A DNA stretch of 64,000 nucleotides from Setoptus koraiensis (Eukaryota; Arthropoda), in the NCBI GenBank assembly GCA_048013815.1, contig CM106585.1:20150001-20214000 (forward strand). The letters run 5' to 3'. Position numbers and translations under genes: made by a program. Positions 1 to 10,914 of the stretch are shown here, piece by piece. The notes beneath the pieces were generated by a model. It made no database searches and was not told the origin of the DNA. It saw only the letters and a program-made list of their open reading frames with translations. The number at the start of each line of letters is the position of its first letter. The stretch's first letter is position 1.

Positions 1-221
1 GCTGGATTGTTGTTGCCAGTTGGAGAGTGTAGATCTTTGTGCAGCAAATTCTGCGTAGTTGGTGTCGTATTATCTTTTTTGGTGTGTTTCTTCCATACTT
101 TAGAGTTTGTTTTGTTGTTACCTTGTTGGCTGCAAACATCAATATTATTATCATTATTCCTGGCGACAATACGATGTTGCTGCGCTGAGTCTGCCGCCGA
201 TGTTTCCGTTAATTTACCCAT
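1..221 (-). CDS. 5' end of an Asn/Thr-rich protein gene, cut by the window edge
   Basis: On the minus strand a reading frame opens at the ATG at 221-219 and stays open for 73 codons to position 1, so the gene continues beyond the left edge. An in-frame TGA lies two codons before the ATG, which fixes this as the first possible start in the exon. The visible N-terminus begins MGKLTETSAADSAQQHR and is polar and low in complexity, with many Asn, Thr, Gln and Lys residues and no signal peptide or membrane segment. The same Asn-rich style recurs in other proteins of this window, which supports real coding. No family is recognisable from 73 residues. The gene would be divergent from MYG1 at 4676. 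Confidence 0.6.
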   Translation of the reverse strand, partial: MGKLTETSAADSAQQHRIVARNNDNNIDVCSQQGNNKTNSKVWKKHTKKDNTTPTTQNLLHKDLHSPTGNNNP

Positions 222-1711
222 GTATCAAACGAAGGCAAGAAGCGCTGGGGGACTAGCCTGTTAGTGGTAACAGCAGAGCGTTGTAGTAGGGGTCGTCACT
301 TTCAAGCTAGCTGCGAGGTTACTATAACCGTGTGTTTTTGTACTATAACAAGTCTTAGTTGTCGTCTCAGTTAGACTATGCCGATGTGTATAGGCATGTT
401 TGTGAGCGTGTCTATCTATATTTTTGGAAGATGGTGGTCTTGTCGCGTAGAGTTTATTGTGAGTGAATAAGCTGATAAATTATGATTTTGCTCGCAATGT
501 GTGCAAAGCAAACAGCGATAGATATTTCTGATGTGATCTGATACGTGCCCAACAACTATTTTCTTTTTTCGAATTGTTTCACGGACTTTGAATAATAATG
601 ATAATAATAATAGTAATAGTAAATCATTTGTAATAGGTGTGCGTGTGTGTGTTTACCCGTATAGCAATGTAAGCGATGATAATGAATTGCCACTAACACT
701 AACAACTGTTTTAATAGTAGGAATATTATTACTATTGCACTCAAATAATTTATAAATAATTTTTTTGCACATGATGATTAGGTGAAGAATTCTTTTTTCA
801 TGTTGTTGGTGATCGTGTGACGTTTCGTTGTCCCATAGACGTGATCTTGTTATCAACGATCTGTTATTGTTGTTAGAGTGGTCGGTGTATTTGGCGTATA
901 TCATCTTGGTTGCTTTGTTGACACATACGTAAAACACATACAAATACGAAGAAACGGCTACTAGTTGGTTAGTTATTTGCGATAGAAACAATCTTCTATT
1001 CTACACTGACTGACGATGCCTATCACAAAGTGTCTGTATATTGGTCGCTGTTAGTCGCTAGCCGGATTGTTGCAGATAACTGATGTAAATAATGAGTACT
1101 ATGGTAGTGAAATGGTTTGCGGCGACTCTATTGCACTTGTTTTCCGTCGACGATATTCACAAATGTGTGTTACAAACAATGTGGGTATTGTTTTTCGCAG
1201 AGAAAAAGCTCAGCTTCAGCTTGCCATGTCTGGTGGCGAGGCTGGGGCGCACAGTTTAGTAAGGCCACTACTACTGACTAGTCATTTGGCGTCCATTGTT
1301 TGCGTGGAGAGACTGCGTTGTCACTAATTTGTTGTTGTGTCTACTGATTTAGATTTTAATTATAAAATTCCGACGAAATCGACGACGACTGCGACGATGA
1401 CTGGGGCCACAGTGTGGAAATCCGCAATTGGAAGATCGCTGAGAACGACGATATTCGGTTGGATATTGGTGTTGTTATTATTGTTGTTGTTGTTGGTGTG
1501 AATTCTTCTGTGTGCGCTATCTTGTTAGCTAATGATCGCTAGATTTTGCTGATTGCTGTATTATTGTTGTTAATAATAATATTTTATCTCTTATTAAATA
1601 GAGAATCAGGATAAATGAATCGATGAGAATTATTTTCTATGTGTTATTAGTAAAAGATGGTTTACTTTCTCCGAATATTCTCCATCTATGTTGTGTAAAA
1701 ATTCGACGAAT

Positions 1712-1790
1712 GCACAACACACACACACACACACGCACACACACACACACGCTCACATTCAGACAGACAGACAGACACACACATATGTGT
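1712..1790. repeat. (CA)n-rich interrupted microsatellite
   Basis: Interrupted CA dinucleotide tract with CGCA and CAGA variants. Spurious Thr/His or Cys/Val reading frames over it are repeat artefacts. Confidence 0.85.
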
Positions 1791-1885
1791 GTAGTAGCAT
1801 CGAACTATTTTGAAAACACAACTGAGGAGTTTTAGTTCGATATTTCTAAAAATTACTCCTATCGCCAGCTTGCTGTGTTGAGAGC

Positions 1886-1920
1886 GCACACACACACACA
1901 CACTCGCTCGCTCGCTCGCT
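1886..1920. repeat. (CA)n followed by (CTCG)n
   Basis: A short CA array runs directly into five CTCG-type tetranucleotides: a compound microsatellite. Confidence 0.8.
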
Positions 1921-2184
1921 TTGCGTTTGTGCTCTTGCTATTCGATGGCGGCTACAGTGCCAGTGCCGCCATTACCACTAACACTATTACCATTGGCACT
2001 GTTACACTGGCTACAATGCAGTGAGTCTGACTGTGAGTCGCTAGTTCGAACTATCGAACTAAACTGTGCGCTCGTTCCTTCAACTCCGCACACATAAGCA
2101 CACACCACTCTATGCAAGAAGATTATCCGCGCTACAATGTGTGGCCCATGATGGTGCTTGTGTAACAACAATCAAAAGTTCGCC

Positions 2185-2306
<122 letters not shown>

Positions 2307-4675
2307 GTGTACACAAAAACACATGCACAGACTCGGTGGCGCACAGTCTATTCAGGCTGGTCTAGGCTGCGCTTTCTATAGGCGCGCTGCGTTGTTGGCT
2401 AGTGGTCGTTGGCAGTGTTACTGCGACTGCCGCTGCTGTAGTCAGCCAGCCAGCTATGGCCACCAGACCAACAACATCATGTCGTTGTTACCCCTGATAA
2501 TACTATTCCCTTTTCGCAGACACACAGTTAGAAAATCCCTCAACTCTACCGAGTTTGCATATGGCTGCCCTATGGAGCAGTCTATGGACGGTGCACACAA
2601 ATATAAGTTATGTAAGTGATATAAAGTGAAAAGCGAGCTGATATCCCGCGCAGACTAGACAGGCCGATGGCGTTCTCAAACCAATTGCCAATTGGACTCG
2701 CCAACAGACAGCCAGCCAGCTAGACAGCCAGCCGCTAGTCATCCGAGTCAGCAGATGGGCTAGATAGGCGAGTGGCAGGGCCAGTTTTCCAACACTTTCA
2801 GCTTCTCTGTCAAGACGTCTATCGTGAGGTGCCTTGCATCCTCACCCATCCACCCTCGCTCATTAGCTGGCTGGCTGGCTGGCTTGTTGGCTCAATCGGT
2901 CGCCTTGATTCGATGCTTACACGAACCAACGCTGCAAGTGTCTAGCCAGAAGTAGAGCTGCTTAGTTCGTTTAAGTTCCACCCCTGACCGCTTGCCTATG
3001 ATATGTTTATGCTCTCTAACGAGTGAGTGGTATATGTGATACAATTCGTTCGTTAGCTCAACAGCGGTCCAGTCAATGGCGGCAATCCTAATGGTCAGAT
3101 CAACGCTGAAAGAAACAACATTTATTGGCATACACATTTATTACCACTCACGCTGTCCGTCGTAAGTAGTATAATCGAAGCATCATCCATAGTGACTCGC
3201 TGATGCCGACCACTCTCTTGTGATTTGTCAGGTCTCAAAGTCCGAACGGTATTCGCTCCTTATGTATGGTTTGTCATTCTTCGTATGATGATGGCAAATG
3301 ATCATAGGTAAACTGCTGCTGCTGCTGATGCGGCGACCGCCGCCGCCGTCGTCACTGCCACCAACAGACAGGGAACTCTTTTGCGGGTCAGTTCGGCAGT
3401 TTTCGCGCGGGGCGGCTGAACACGATGACCAACGAAAATAGAGAGCGATAGAGAGATAGAAAAACTGCTGGACATGACCAAATATTATTAATAATGCAGG
3501 CACGAATAACATCGCACTGCTACTGGTATTGTTGTTGGACGTTGGTTGCTCACCATACGCAAGGACCTATGGATAGCATCAATTCAATAAGTTGGTTGAC
3601 ATCGCAAAACAACCTCAATGCACAGAAGAATCATCGCCATCATCCTGCTCATCTCTCGAACCATTGGCTTCGATAACAGGATTAAAAGAATTCGTAGCCT
3701 GTCGCACAGTAGTAGTAATAGTGGTGCTGGATAGACTCAAACATGACCAAAGACTCTCTAGCAGACAGGGCACTTCTGATATCTGGCTCTGGCCTGTGTT
3801 ACGCCTATACACACAGCTGATTTTTACTATTAAAATCAGATTGCAGGGACAGAACAACTTTTTTTCTTGCCAACAACGTCTTGCCAGCAACTTTGATCAA
3901 GCTGGACGTTATTTGGCGACACAAATTCAAGTTAAGCTCTCTCCCGCTTTGGCTCTCACCTGTGACCAACACCAAAAGACCAGACCAACATGGTAATGTC
4001 CATGTATCTGCAGCAGTTGAATGCGCTAGTTAGTTGCGTCTGGCTGAAATAAATGAAATGCTGGCTAGAAATGAACACACTGAATGATCACACCGAGTAG
4101 CAGTGCTATTACTATCATTACACAACATTGTCTCACAAGTGTAAAATAAATATATATATGTACATGAATGTGTGTATATATATATATATAAACGTATATG
4201 GTAGAAAATAACATCAATCAGAGTCGAGCTGACGCTACACATGTAGCCTTCGAGAGAGCGAACGATGTTTCGCAACGCTTGATAAAGGCTCAACAACGAC
4301 ATTGTAACTGTACTTTCCTAATGGCCCAGTCGAACAGGTGAAACAAAATCAAAACAGTTGCATGTGCGTGTTCGATGGCAGAATCATGAATGAATATCTC
4401 TTCTGTGTGCGAGAGCACATGCGAGAATTTCATGGATAAAACTGTGCCATACAACACACACTCACACGCATCCACTTGCAAGCGCGGTGAATGGTATTAT
4501 TTTTGTGTCATGATGGCCTTTGTTGCAAGCAAATGCTTCTCACAATAACGAAACTCAATTTCATTGCCTAGAATAATTTGTATATTATTATTATTATTAT
4601 TTAATTAAAAACTATTTTTTGTTTGAATAATTATTTATTTTCGGTGGATCGACTTAATAGGGAACTAAAGGGAAC

Positions 4676-5806
4676 ATGTCAACCCCAGGTAGCAAATATA
4701 TAGCCACACATGATGGAGTCTTTCATTGTGATGAAGTTACAGCATGTTTCATGCTTAAACAATTACCCACTTTCAAGGATCATGCTATTGTTAGGACACG
4801 AGATGAGAATCTATTAAATTCTGCCGATATTGTTGTGGATGTCGGAGGTGTGTTCGATAGCACCAAGAGAAGATTCGACCATCATCAGCGCACCTTTCAA
4901 TTGACTATAAAAGACTTTCATCCAAACATAAAGTCAACCAATCCCGACAAACCGATTAGATTGAGTTCAGCTGGACTTGTATACGCGCACTACGGTAAAC
5001 AATTCTTAGAAGAAGTACTCAAATCGACACTCAATAGTACCGACGATTCCGACCAAGTTGATGGTCAACATTCAGAAACATTCATCCTCAATCAGAAAAT
5101 GTTGGACGCTGTTTATGATAAATTTTACACTTCATTTATGGAAGAAATAGATGCTATAGACAACGGCGTTGATTTGGCTGCAGGTGAAGACATTGTCTAC
5201 AACTATAAAGTGCATACTGATCTGGCATCCAGAATATCAAGATTGAATCCAAGAAATGGATCCCCTTCGGCTCAACTCGAACAATTTCACGCGGCCATGT
5301 CGGTGGTTGGCGAAGAGCTTCTAGGGTGCGCAAAACAGCTTGCCACTTCTTGGTGGCCTTCGTTGGACAGACTTATCAATTGTGTCGAAGATCGGTATAG
5401 GGTGGACAAATCAGGAGAAATTATTGAAATTCCGACGGGAGGAGAGCTTAGCTGGAGGTCGTCTCTACTTGATGTCGAGGAGAAACTGTCCATCAAAGGT
5501 CAAATCAAGTATGTCATATACGAAAATCCACAGGATCAAGCAAAGTGGCGAGTTATGGCTGTACCGGAGGCTTCCAAGTCATTCAAAAGTAGATTGCCCC
5601 TTAAAGAGGAATGGCGCGGCCTGAGGGATGCTGAGTTACGCGAAAAATCTGGCATCCCTGACGTGCTTTTTGTACACGCGTCAGGTTTCACAGGAGGTGC
5701 TTTAAGCAGAGCGGGTTGCATTGCTATGGCCAAAAAAACGATGGAGTCCATTCAAACCAACGGCAATCAAGATGAAAACAAGGAAAAGAAGATGAAATCA
5801 GAGTGA
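4676..5806 (+). CDS. MYG1: MYG1 family DHH-type exonuclease, duplicated copy (a)
   Basis: 376-residue intronless protein of the MYG1/UPF0160 family, DHH-superfamily 3'-5' RNA exonucleases that act in nucleus and mitochondria. Visible hallmarks are HDGVFHCDEV near the N-terminus, VVDVGGVFD followed by the RFDHHQ signature, EEIDAIDNGV in the middle, and the C-terminal LPLKEEWRGL and HASGFTGG blocks. The body is near full length. Compared with the copy at 16395-17672 it starts at the equivalent of that protein's internal Met24, so the Arg/Ser-rich mitochondrial leader is missing and this product is more likely cytosolic or nuclear (inference). The copy is inverted relative to its paralogue, and the duplicated block extends past the stop codon into an antisense scrap of the paralogue's convergent neighbour. 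The frame is intact with all motif residues kept, so it is probably functional rather than a dead copy. Confidence 0.93.
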   Translation: MSTPGSKYIATHDGVFHCDEVTACFMLKQLPTFKDHAIVRTRDENLLNSADIVVDVGGVFDSTKRRFDHHQRTFQLTIKDFHPNIKSTNPDKPIRLSSAGLVYAHYGKQFLEEVLKSTLNSTDDSDQVDGQHSETFILNQKMLDAVYDKFYTSFMEEIDAIDNGVDLAAGEDIVYNYKVHTDLASRISRLNPRNGSPSAQLEQFHAAMSVVGEELLGCAKQLATSWWPSLDRLINCVEDRYRVDKSGEIIEIPTGGELSWRSSLLDVEEKLSIKGQIKYVIYENPQDQAKWRVMAVPEASKSFKSRLPLKEEWRGLRDAELREKSGIPDVLFVHASGFTGGALSRAGCIAMAKKTMESIQTNGNQDENKEKKMKSE

Positions 5807-5809
5807 CCA

Positions 5810-6130
5810 CAATGTAAAGTTATGAAGACAGTTGTTGGACGACGAATTTGTATTTAAAATCTATAGCCGAATTGATCAATCTTTGTCCGAACGGCGCCTC
5901 TTTTATGAACGATTTCATACCATTACTGTTTGGATAGAAAGATGTCTTTGTTTTTTCGTGGTTTTTCGTTCTTGTTGTTGGCCGTGGTTGTTGTTGTTAT
6001 TGTTGATATTATCGTCATCGAATGCTATATGTAACCCCTGATTCAGCATATTACTGTGCTCGATGTGATCACTGGTGAATAATTTCTGATTGTGAAATGA
6101 GGCTGTGTCTAGCATGGGATCGTGCTGCAA
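5810..6130 (-). pseudogene. Duplicated 3' scrap of the large low-complexity gene at 12146
   Basis: Read on the minus strand this stretch matches the last ~98 codons and the 3' end of the gene at 12146-16369. It shares the DPMLD, NQKLF, EHSNML and IAFDDDN blocks and then the nucleotide text of the final ~110 bases up to the stop. The duplicate lacks the upstream 1,300 codons, has a frameshift in the Gln/Lys-rich part just after the HGQQQE block, and no longer ends at the original stop. It lies tail-to-tail with MYG1 copy a exactly as the intact gene does with MYG1 copy b, which shows one duplicated block and gives its direction: the 16-17.6 kb locus is the source. Confidence 0.85.
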
Positions 6131-6277
6131 GATGACAACGCCAGTATGGTGCTAGGCTTGCCCGCAATTGATCATAGATCTATGTCTATCTTATAGAAGC
6201 CTCTCTCGCCAAGTTAATTAGCTGAAGTTGATCCAGGTGAGAGATTAGTTCGCTCTGATTCGTTAACTCTCATCTAA

Positions 6278-6348
6278 GCATCGGTAGTTGAATGGTACAA
6301 TACTTCACTTCCAATGAAGTGGTCCGGGTTCGATTCCCGGCCGATGCA
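6278..6348 (+). tRNA. tRNA-Gly (anticodon UCC)
   Basis: 71-nt cloverleaf. The acceptor arm GCATCGG pairs with CCGATGC; the D arm has GTTG/CAAT with the GAATGGTA loop; the anticodon stem CTTCA/TGAAG encloses CTTCCAA, giving anticodon TCC at 6310-6312; the T arm is CCGGGTTCGATTCCCGG. Length and acceptor/T-arm sequence match metazoan tRNA-Gly, including internal A and B box promoter elements. No intron. It sits about 150 bp beyond the end of the duplicated MYG1 block. Confidence 0.96.
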
Positions 6349-6353
6349 TAAGC

Positions 6354-6358
6354 TTTTT
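6354..6358 (+). terminator. RNA polymerase III terminator of tRNA-Gly
   Basis: A run of five T residues begins 6 nt after the tRNA 3' end, the usual pol III stop signal. Confidence 0.8.
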
Positions 6359-6864
6359 GCCAATTAACTGGATTGTGAAGGTAAGATCAAAGTTTTTGCC
6401 AGTCTCAGAGTCAAAAGGCCAAGCATAGACGAGTTTTTGAATTGTAAAAAACGCCGATGATGAAACTTGATACTTTAACTGTGCACTTGGATAGAGCAAC
6501 CATTCAAGTTGATGATTTAATTAGCAGTTAATCAAGTTTTGACCAAGCACTTCAACTTTTCTGACCATCATGGCAGGGCATGCAGAACAGGTTCTCATTC
6601 TCCGTCCACTAACGATCAGCAACAACAAAAACATTGCACGGCGCCTGAAACACGCTTCCCCATCAGCTGATTCGTCTCCGTGCAGTCCCATGTGGAGGAC
6701 AGAACCGCGTGCGTCGGACAACCACTGTTCGCTGTGAATCTGGCCAAATATTTCATCAAGAACGCTTAGACTGAGGTCAAATTGAGAATTCATCCGACAA
6801 TCTATCCACCTGAACCATATAGTCCTAAATCATATCACACCAACACTTACTGACCAGTCTATCA
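6359..6864. other. Spacer between tRNA-Gly and METTL1
   Basis: About 500 bp without a gene I can name. Both strands read for short stretches like protein (for example VNLAKYFIKNA on the plus strand near 6735) but are interrupted. It should include the METTL1 promoter and leader. Confidence 0.4.
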
Positions 6865-7635
6865 ATGACGGAAACCACTTGCACATCACAAGCCGCGTCG
6901 CTGCCGCAGAAGAGATATTTTAGACAGAGGGCTCACGTAAATCCGATTGCCGATCACAATTTTGATTATCCTTTATCTCCCGATGAGGTTGACTGGGACA
7001 AATATTATAAATTTGTTGATGAAGAACAAAAGAATCTATCAAAAGTTAGATACCTTGATGTTGGCTGTGGATATGGTGGTCTACTTGTTGCCATGTCGCC
7101 CACTTTGGGCCCGAATGAACTAGGCCTGGGCATGGAAATCAGAACAAAAGTCAGTGAATACGTACAAGAAAGAATTCGTGCATTGAGGGAACAAAATAAT
7201 GGCCAATTTAGGAATATATGGTGTTTACGCACAAATGCCATGAGATACATACCCAACTATATAAATAAGGGACAATTGACAAAGATGTTCTTCTTGTTTC
7301 CGGATCCACATTTCAAAAAACAAAAACACAAGTGGAGAATAATAAACGAAGGACTACTCGCGGAATATGCCTACGTTTGTGCTGTAGGAGCAATAGTTTA
7401 CATTGCGACCGATGTGAAAGATTTGTACGATTGGATGGTCAAACATTTTAGTGAGCATCGTTTATTTGAACAACTAACCAGTGAGGAACTAGAGTCTGAC
7501 CAGACGATTGCTATGATCGTTTCAACCACTGAGGAGGGTAAAAAGGTGGAAAGAAATTGTGGCGATAAGTTTGTCTCGGCATTCCGGCGCATTGAACATT
7601 TGCCCCTCTCTTTAACAATGAATACACAACAATAA
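6865..7635 (+). CDS. METTL1: tRNA (guanine-N7-)-methyltransferase catalytic subunit
   Basis: 256-residue, intronless METTL1/TrmB-type enzyme that uses S-adenosylmethionine to make m7G46 in tRNA variable loops, in complex with WDR4. The SAM-binding loop DVGCGYGG is at residues 65-72, GLGMEIR at 87-93, the family signature FPDPHFKKQKHKWR at 145-158, and the C-terminal TEEGKKVERN block at 222-231. Length is close to human METTL1 (276 aa), with the slack in a short N-terminal tail. The start is the first ATG and the family sequence begins soon after it (KRYFRQRAHVNP). The gene is convergent with SLC25A10: the two stop codons are only 13 nt apart, so the transcripts must overlap in antisense at their 3' ends. 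Confidence 0.96.
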   Translation: MTETTCTSQAASLPQKRYFRQRAHVNPIADHNFDYPLSPDEVDWDKYYKFVDEEQKNLSKVRYLDVGCGYGGLLVAMSPTLGPNELGLGMEIRTKVSEYVQERIRALREQNNGQFRNIWCLRTNAMRYIPNYINKGQLTKMFFLFPDPHFKKQKHKWRIINEGLLAEYAYVCAVGAIVYIATDVKDLYDWMVKHFSEHRLFEQLTSEELESDQTIAMIVSTTEEGKKVERNCGDKFVSAFRRIEHLPLSLTMNTQQ

Positions 7636-7648
7636 CAACAACAATAAC

Positions 7649-8717
7649 TCAAGTGTCAGTAGTTCTAGGAACTATAATACCAAATTTCAATCTTAGCTTC
7701 TCCATAAATACAAACGTCAATACAGTTTGGGGTGCCAATCTAATAAAAGCAGGAGTAAAACCCCTGAAGAAACCAATAAATCCTAGATCTGTTACAATAG
7801 AGCGTGCCACATCCATGGACCCTTTGTATGTGCCTGGCAAAACATTCATCATTCTTGTTTTCATCACGTCCAGAGGCTGGGTCATAGTAGTGGCAGAAAC
7901 TCCGGCCATTAAACTAGCTATTATGTGAGTAGAGGTATTGTCCTGAAAGAACCCGTTAGGTACTTTGTGTAATAAGGCATGTTTGAATTGGTCATAGGTA
8001 GATAATTGACCAATAGTCATAAGGATAGCACGACTAGTGGCCATAGATGTGCCGCTGAATAAAGTTTTGAGGCCCTCGTAGCGAATGATCATGGTTATAC
8101 CATCGAAGACGTGACTGTAATTACGTCGTAGGTCAAATGGTAATTTTATGTCATTTTGCATACGAACATTGACAACGTCTCCTGGGGTTCCCTGTAGTTT
8201 GAAGAACATGTGCCAACAACGATTGAGACGTTAGAATGATATGTAAGATTCAAAGAAAAAGATAGACATTATAATAATTATTATTATATAAGCAAAAACG
8301 TACCACGAAACCTCCAGCGGCTCCTGATACGGCGGCCATAAGAACTTTTTGATAGAATGGGGGATTCATGGAAGAGTCTCTAGATGCCGATTGCTTGAGC
8401 ACTTCATATAAACCAAACCTCGTTGTTGAATAAGTTAACTGACGCAATAGCGATGCTGATAATCCATTATAGAGAGCCGCATATCCTTGATTATTAATAA
8501 TTGAGATCGTGTTTTTCAGAAGGTGAAGCTCGTTGTTAGATTTGGCCGTTTGTAGATGAACCTTTAACAAGTCCAATGGGTGAGTAAGACACGCGGCAAG
8601 AGCCGACGCCACGCCACCGAAGTACCATTTGCCTAGTCGTGTTTCGGGGGGTATTTCAGCAACAGTTTCCAATAGTAGATCTATCTCTTTTGAATCCAAG
8701 TCGCGACTATTCAACAT
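7649..8717 (-). CDS. SLC25A10: Mitochondrial dicarboxylate carrier (two exons)
   Basis: Exon 1 is 8717-8304 and exon 2 is 8191-7649 on the minus strand. The 112-bp phase-0 intron has donor GTACGT and acceptor CTACAG. The spliced product is about 318 residues, with the three mitochondrial-carrier repeats showing THPLDLLKVHLQT, GTPGDVVNVRMQN and TQPLDVMKTRMMN signatures. The order and wording of these blocks, WYFGG at the start of repeat 1 and FGIIVP near the end, match the dicarboxylate carrier, which exchanges malate or succinate for phosphate or sulfur anions across the inner membrane, rather than the oxoglutarate carrier. The intron falls between GGFV and GTPGD. An N-terminal extension of about 28 residues precedes the first helix. 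Confidence 0.95.
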
Positions 8718-9236
8718 TATCTATTTGTTTATTTAGATGATAGTTGTTTCAAATGATGATCTCAATAGTTTGCTTCACTCTGTTGATTGACTTGACCTTG
8801 TGTGTCTCCAACGATAGTCTGTATATCTTTTCCCTAGTGATTATTCCTATTTATTCCTATAATTGATGATTACTTTATATAATATAATCAATTGTTTGTC
8901 TTCTTCATGGATCTCACTTAACTCTCAAGGCCTCTCTTTATCTCTTGTGAATGGATTGGATTTTTGCAGTAGAAGCAACCATATAACAGCAAGAATTGGC
9001 TTCAAAGTCATTAGGTCGCAAGCACGTTTTCAGCTAGGTAAACAGGACTTGATGGCACAAATGTTAGATATTGTTGACAGACTTTCTAGATCTAGATACT
9101 AGATGGAGGATGGTGTAATGTTAGTTGAGACAGATCTTTATCTTCAAACCATGGCTCGAAAAAATGTGTTCTAAATAGTTCGAATGCTCGAACACGGCGC
9201 GCATTTCGAATGGTACCACACTTGCAAATGAATAGT
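8718..9236. other. Spacer upstream of SLC25A10
   Basis: About 500 bp containing the SLC25A10 5' side. A CTAGATCTAGATACTAG run near 9085-9102 is locally palindromic. No gene seen. Confidence 0.35.
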
Positions 9237-10914
9237 TCATGGACGGATACCAAGTCGATAGTGGTCACCGATGGTGAATTTCGCCATCGCAAGATCGCGT
9301 CGGCGAAAATACTGAGCAAAACCAAGTGTAACCTCGGCAAAGATTGAACATCTGAAATTTGTCACCATTTTGTCCGTCACAAGCGGAACATCCGGTTTAT
9401 TAGATATCATGCCAAGCTCTCTCAATTGTTCGTCGAAACGTTAGGCGCCTCACAAACCAGTTGCCTTTCTTGTTTGTTGTTTTTTTTTCTTTTCCAATAA
9501 AGAGTGGCCGAAAAAGATTTTCATTACCTGTCAGCAACTGCTTTCATCGCTGCCCAATCCCAAGAGTGGATGTCTATCAAATTCCTTAGATCAACCTGCA
9601 CAAGATGCGCACTGGATAGATTAATTGACTCAGATGCTTCGCTTATGTTATGATTCACATGCTAATCAGCAGATTATTGGGACCACTTCTGATTTATATC
9701 ATAAAACTCCTATGATAGGAGCAGGTTTTTAGAACTAACATCCCAACCAAAGCTCTGGTCAGAGCACAAAATTCTAACACCAGCAATCATCATTCAACAA
9801 TTGATCGAATTGTCACCATTTCAGTATTCTAATCACAAGCTGTCTTACTAGGAGAAGTTCAAGTTTGATTGAGGTTTTCCAACCTGGATAATTTCAGTGG
9901 ACAGCTTGGTCAGGAAGTTATGTCATAATAGAGTAGACAAAGACTATTATCATCCTCTATGACAGCGGTCGGAGTGTCTCTACATATTAGCAAATTGTTT
10001 TTTCAAATTCTAACCGTACAGATTATTTGTACCGTGATGAAAATTTCGTCTGGCCAATTGAAAGATTGCACAAACCATTCCATCATCGCGAACTTAGTAC
10101 CTTTTGTTATGGCCCGTTCTTATTGACAAGCCACTTGTCCATTGTTGACAGTAGTATGACTGCAGTGCTGTCCAGTCACCTGAATTACAGCAGTCAGATA
10201 TGGAGTAATTATTTAACTTTACCACTGTCGATCATCAACCATACAAAATCACTAGTAATAGACAATTTCCGTCAGCTCATCATCTGTCTAAAGTATAGAA
10301 GAGTAATCAACTTTTGGAACTTTAATTTCACCGTCACGTGCTGGTCAACCTACACTGAGAATATTTTGTAAAGTCTCATGATAACAACTGTGTCGACAAT
10401 TGTGCGGTAGGATGTGATTGATAGATCACAATAATACAGGCCACAATTGGATGACAAATAGTGATGTGTTTGTATTTTACTTGCTCCAACAGATATGCCC
10501 ACGTCAACGATTATCATCCAATGGTATATGGAGGATGAAGATGTCATGCACAATTGATGGAGACCTGAGCATTCATAGCTTATATTCTTAGTGAAAGTGG
10601 TTGCGCTTCTCATCCTCCTTCGGGTTGCCGATTCTTGGCTAGAATCCTTTTTATCCTGCTGCGATTCTTCGGTTGCTGTTGCCGCTGTCTCAACGCAACC
10701 AAATGTTATCTAGCCTCTGGAAAACGGCGATTCCTCTCTCAGCTAATGCAGTCACTATTAGCTTGAATAGAGAGACAAGTCGTACTTACTCCATGTTCTG
10801 TTGTTGTATTATTTAATGTCGATGAATTGGAACAAATTGTGACAAATTCGTTCGTTTGCATGAACTCGTATATCGAAGCTTTTCGTAATGTCTGGAATGG
10901 TTCGATGAGACTTG
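9237..10914 (-). CDS. Unidentified spliced gene, partial reconstruction
   Basis: Several minus-strand pieces look like exons. One is 10914-10790, ending at donor GTAAGT and reading SLIEPFQTLRKASIYEF in its first part. After a 101-bp intron, a piece starts at 10688 (acceptor TTGAG) and is charged and disordered (EESQQDKKDSSQES); its 3' end is not clear. Downstream, 9595-9528 sits between CAG and GTAATG and reads DLRNLIDIHSWDWAAMKAV. After a 79-bp intron two phase-compatible acceptors exist, giving either a short C-terminus ending at 9400 or a longer one (ELGMISNKPDV...) ending at 9237. I cannot connect all pieces or name a family. Phase agreement at two junctions is the main support, and boundaries are tentative. 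Confidence 0.3.

Noticed and set aside
5915-6130. 71-codon frame treated as its own gene
   Set aside because: It is the duplicated tail of the gene at 12146, cut off upstream and frameshifted.
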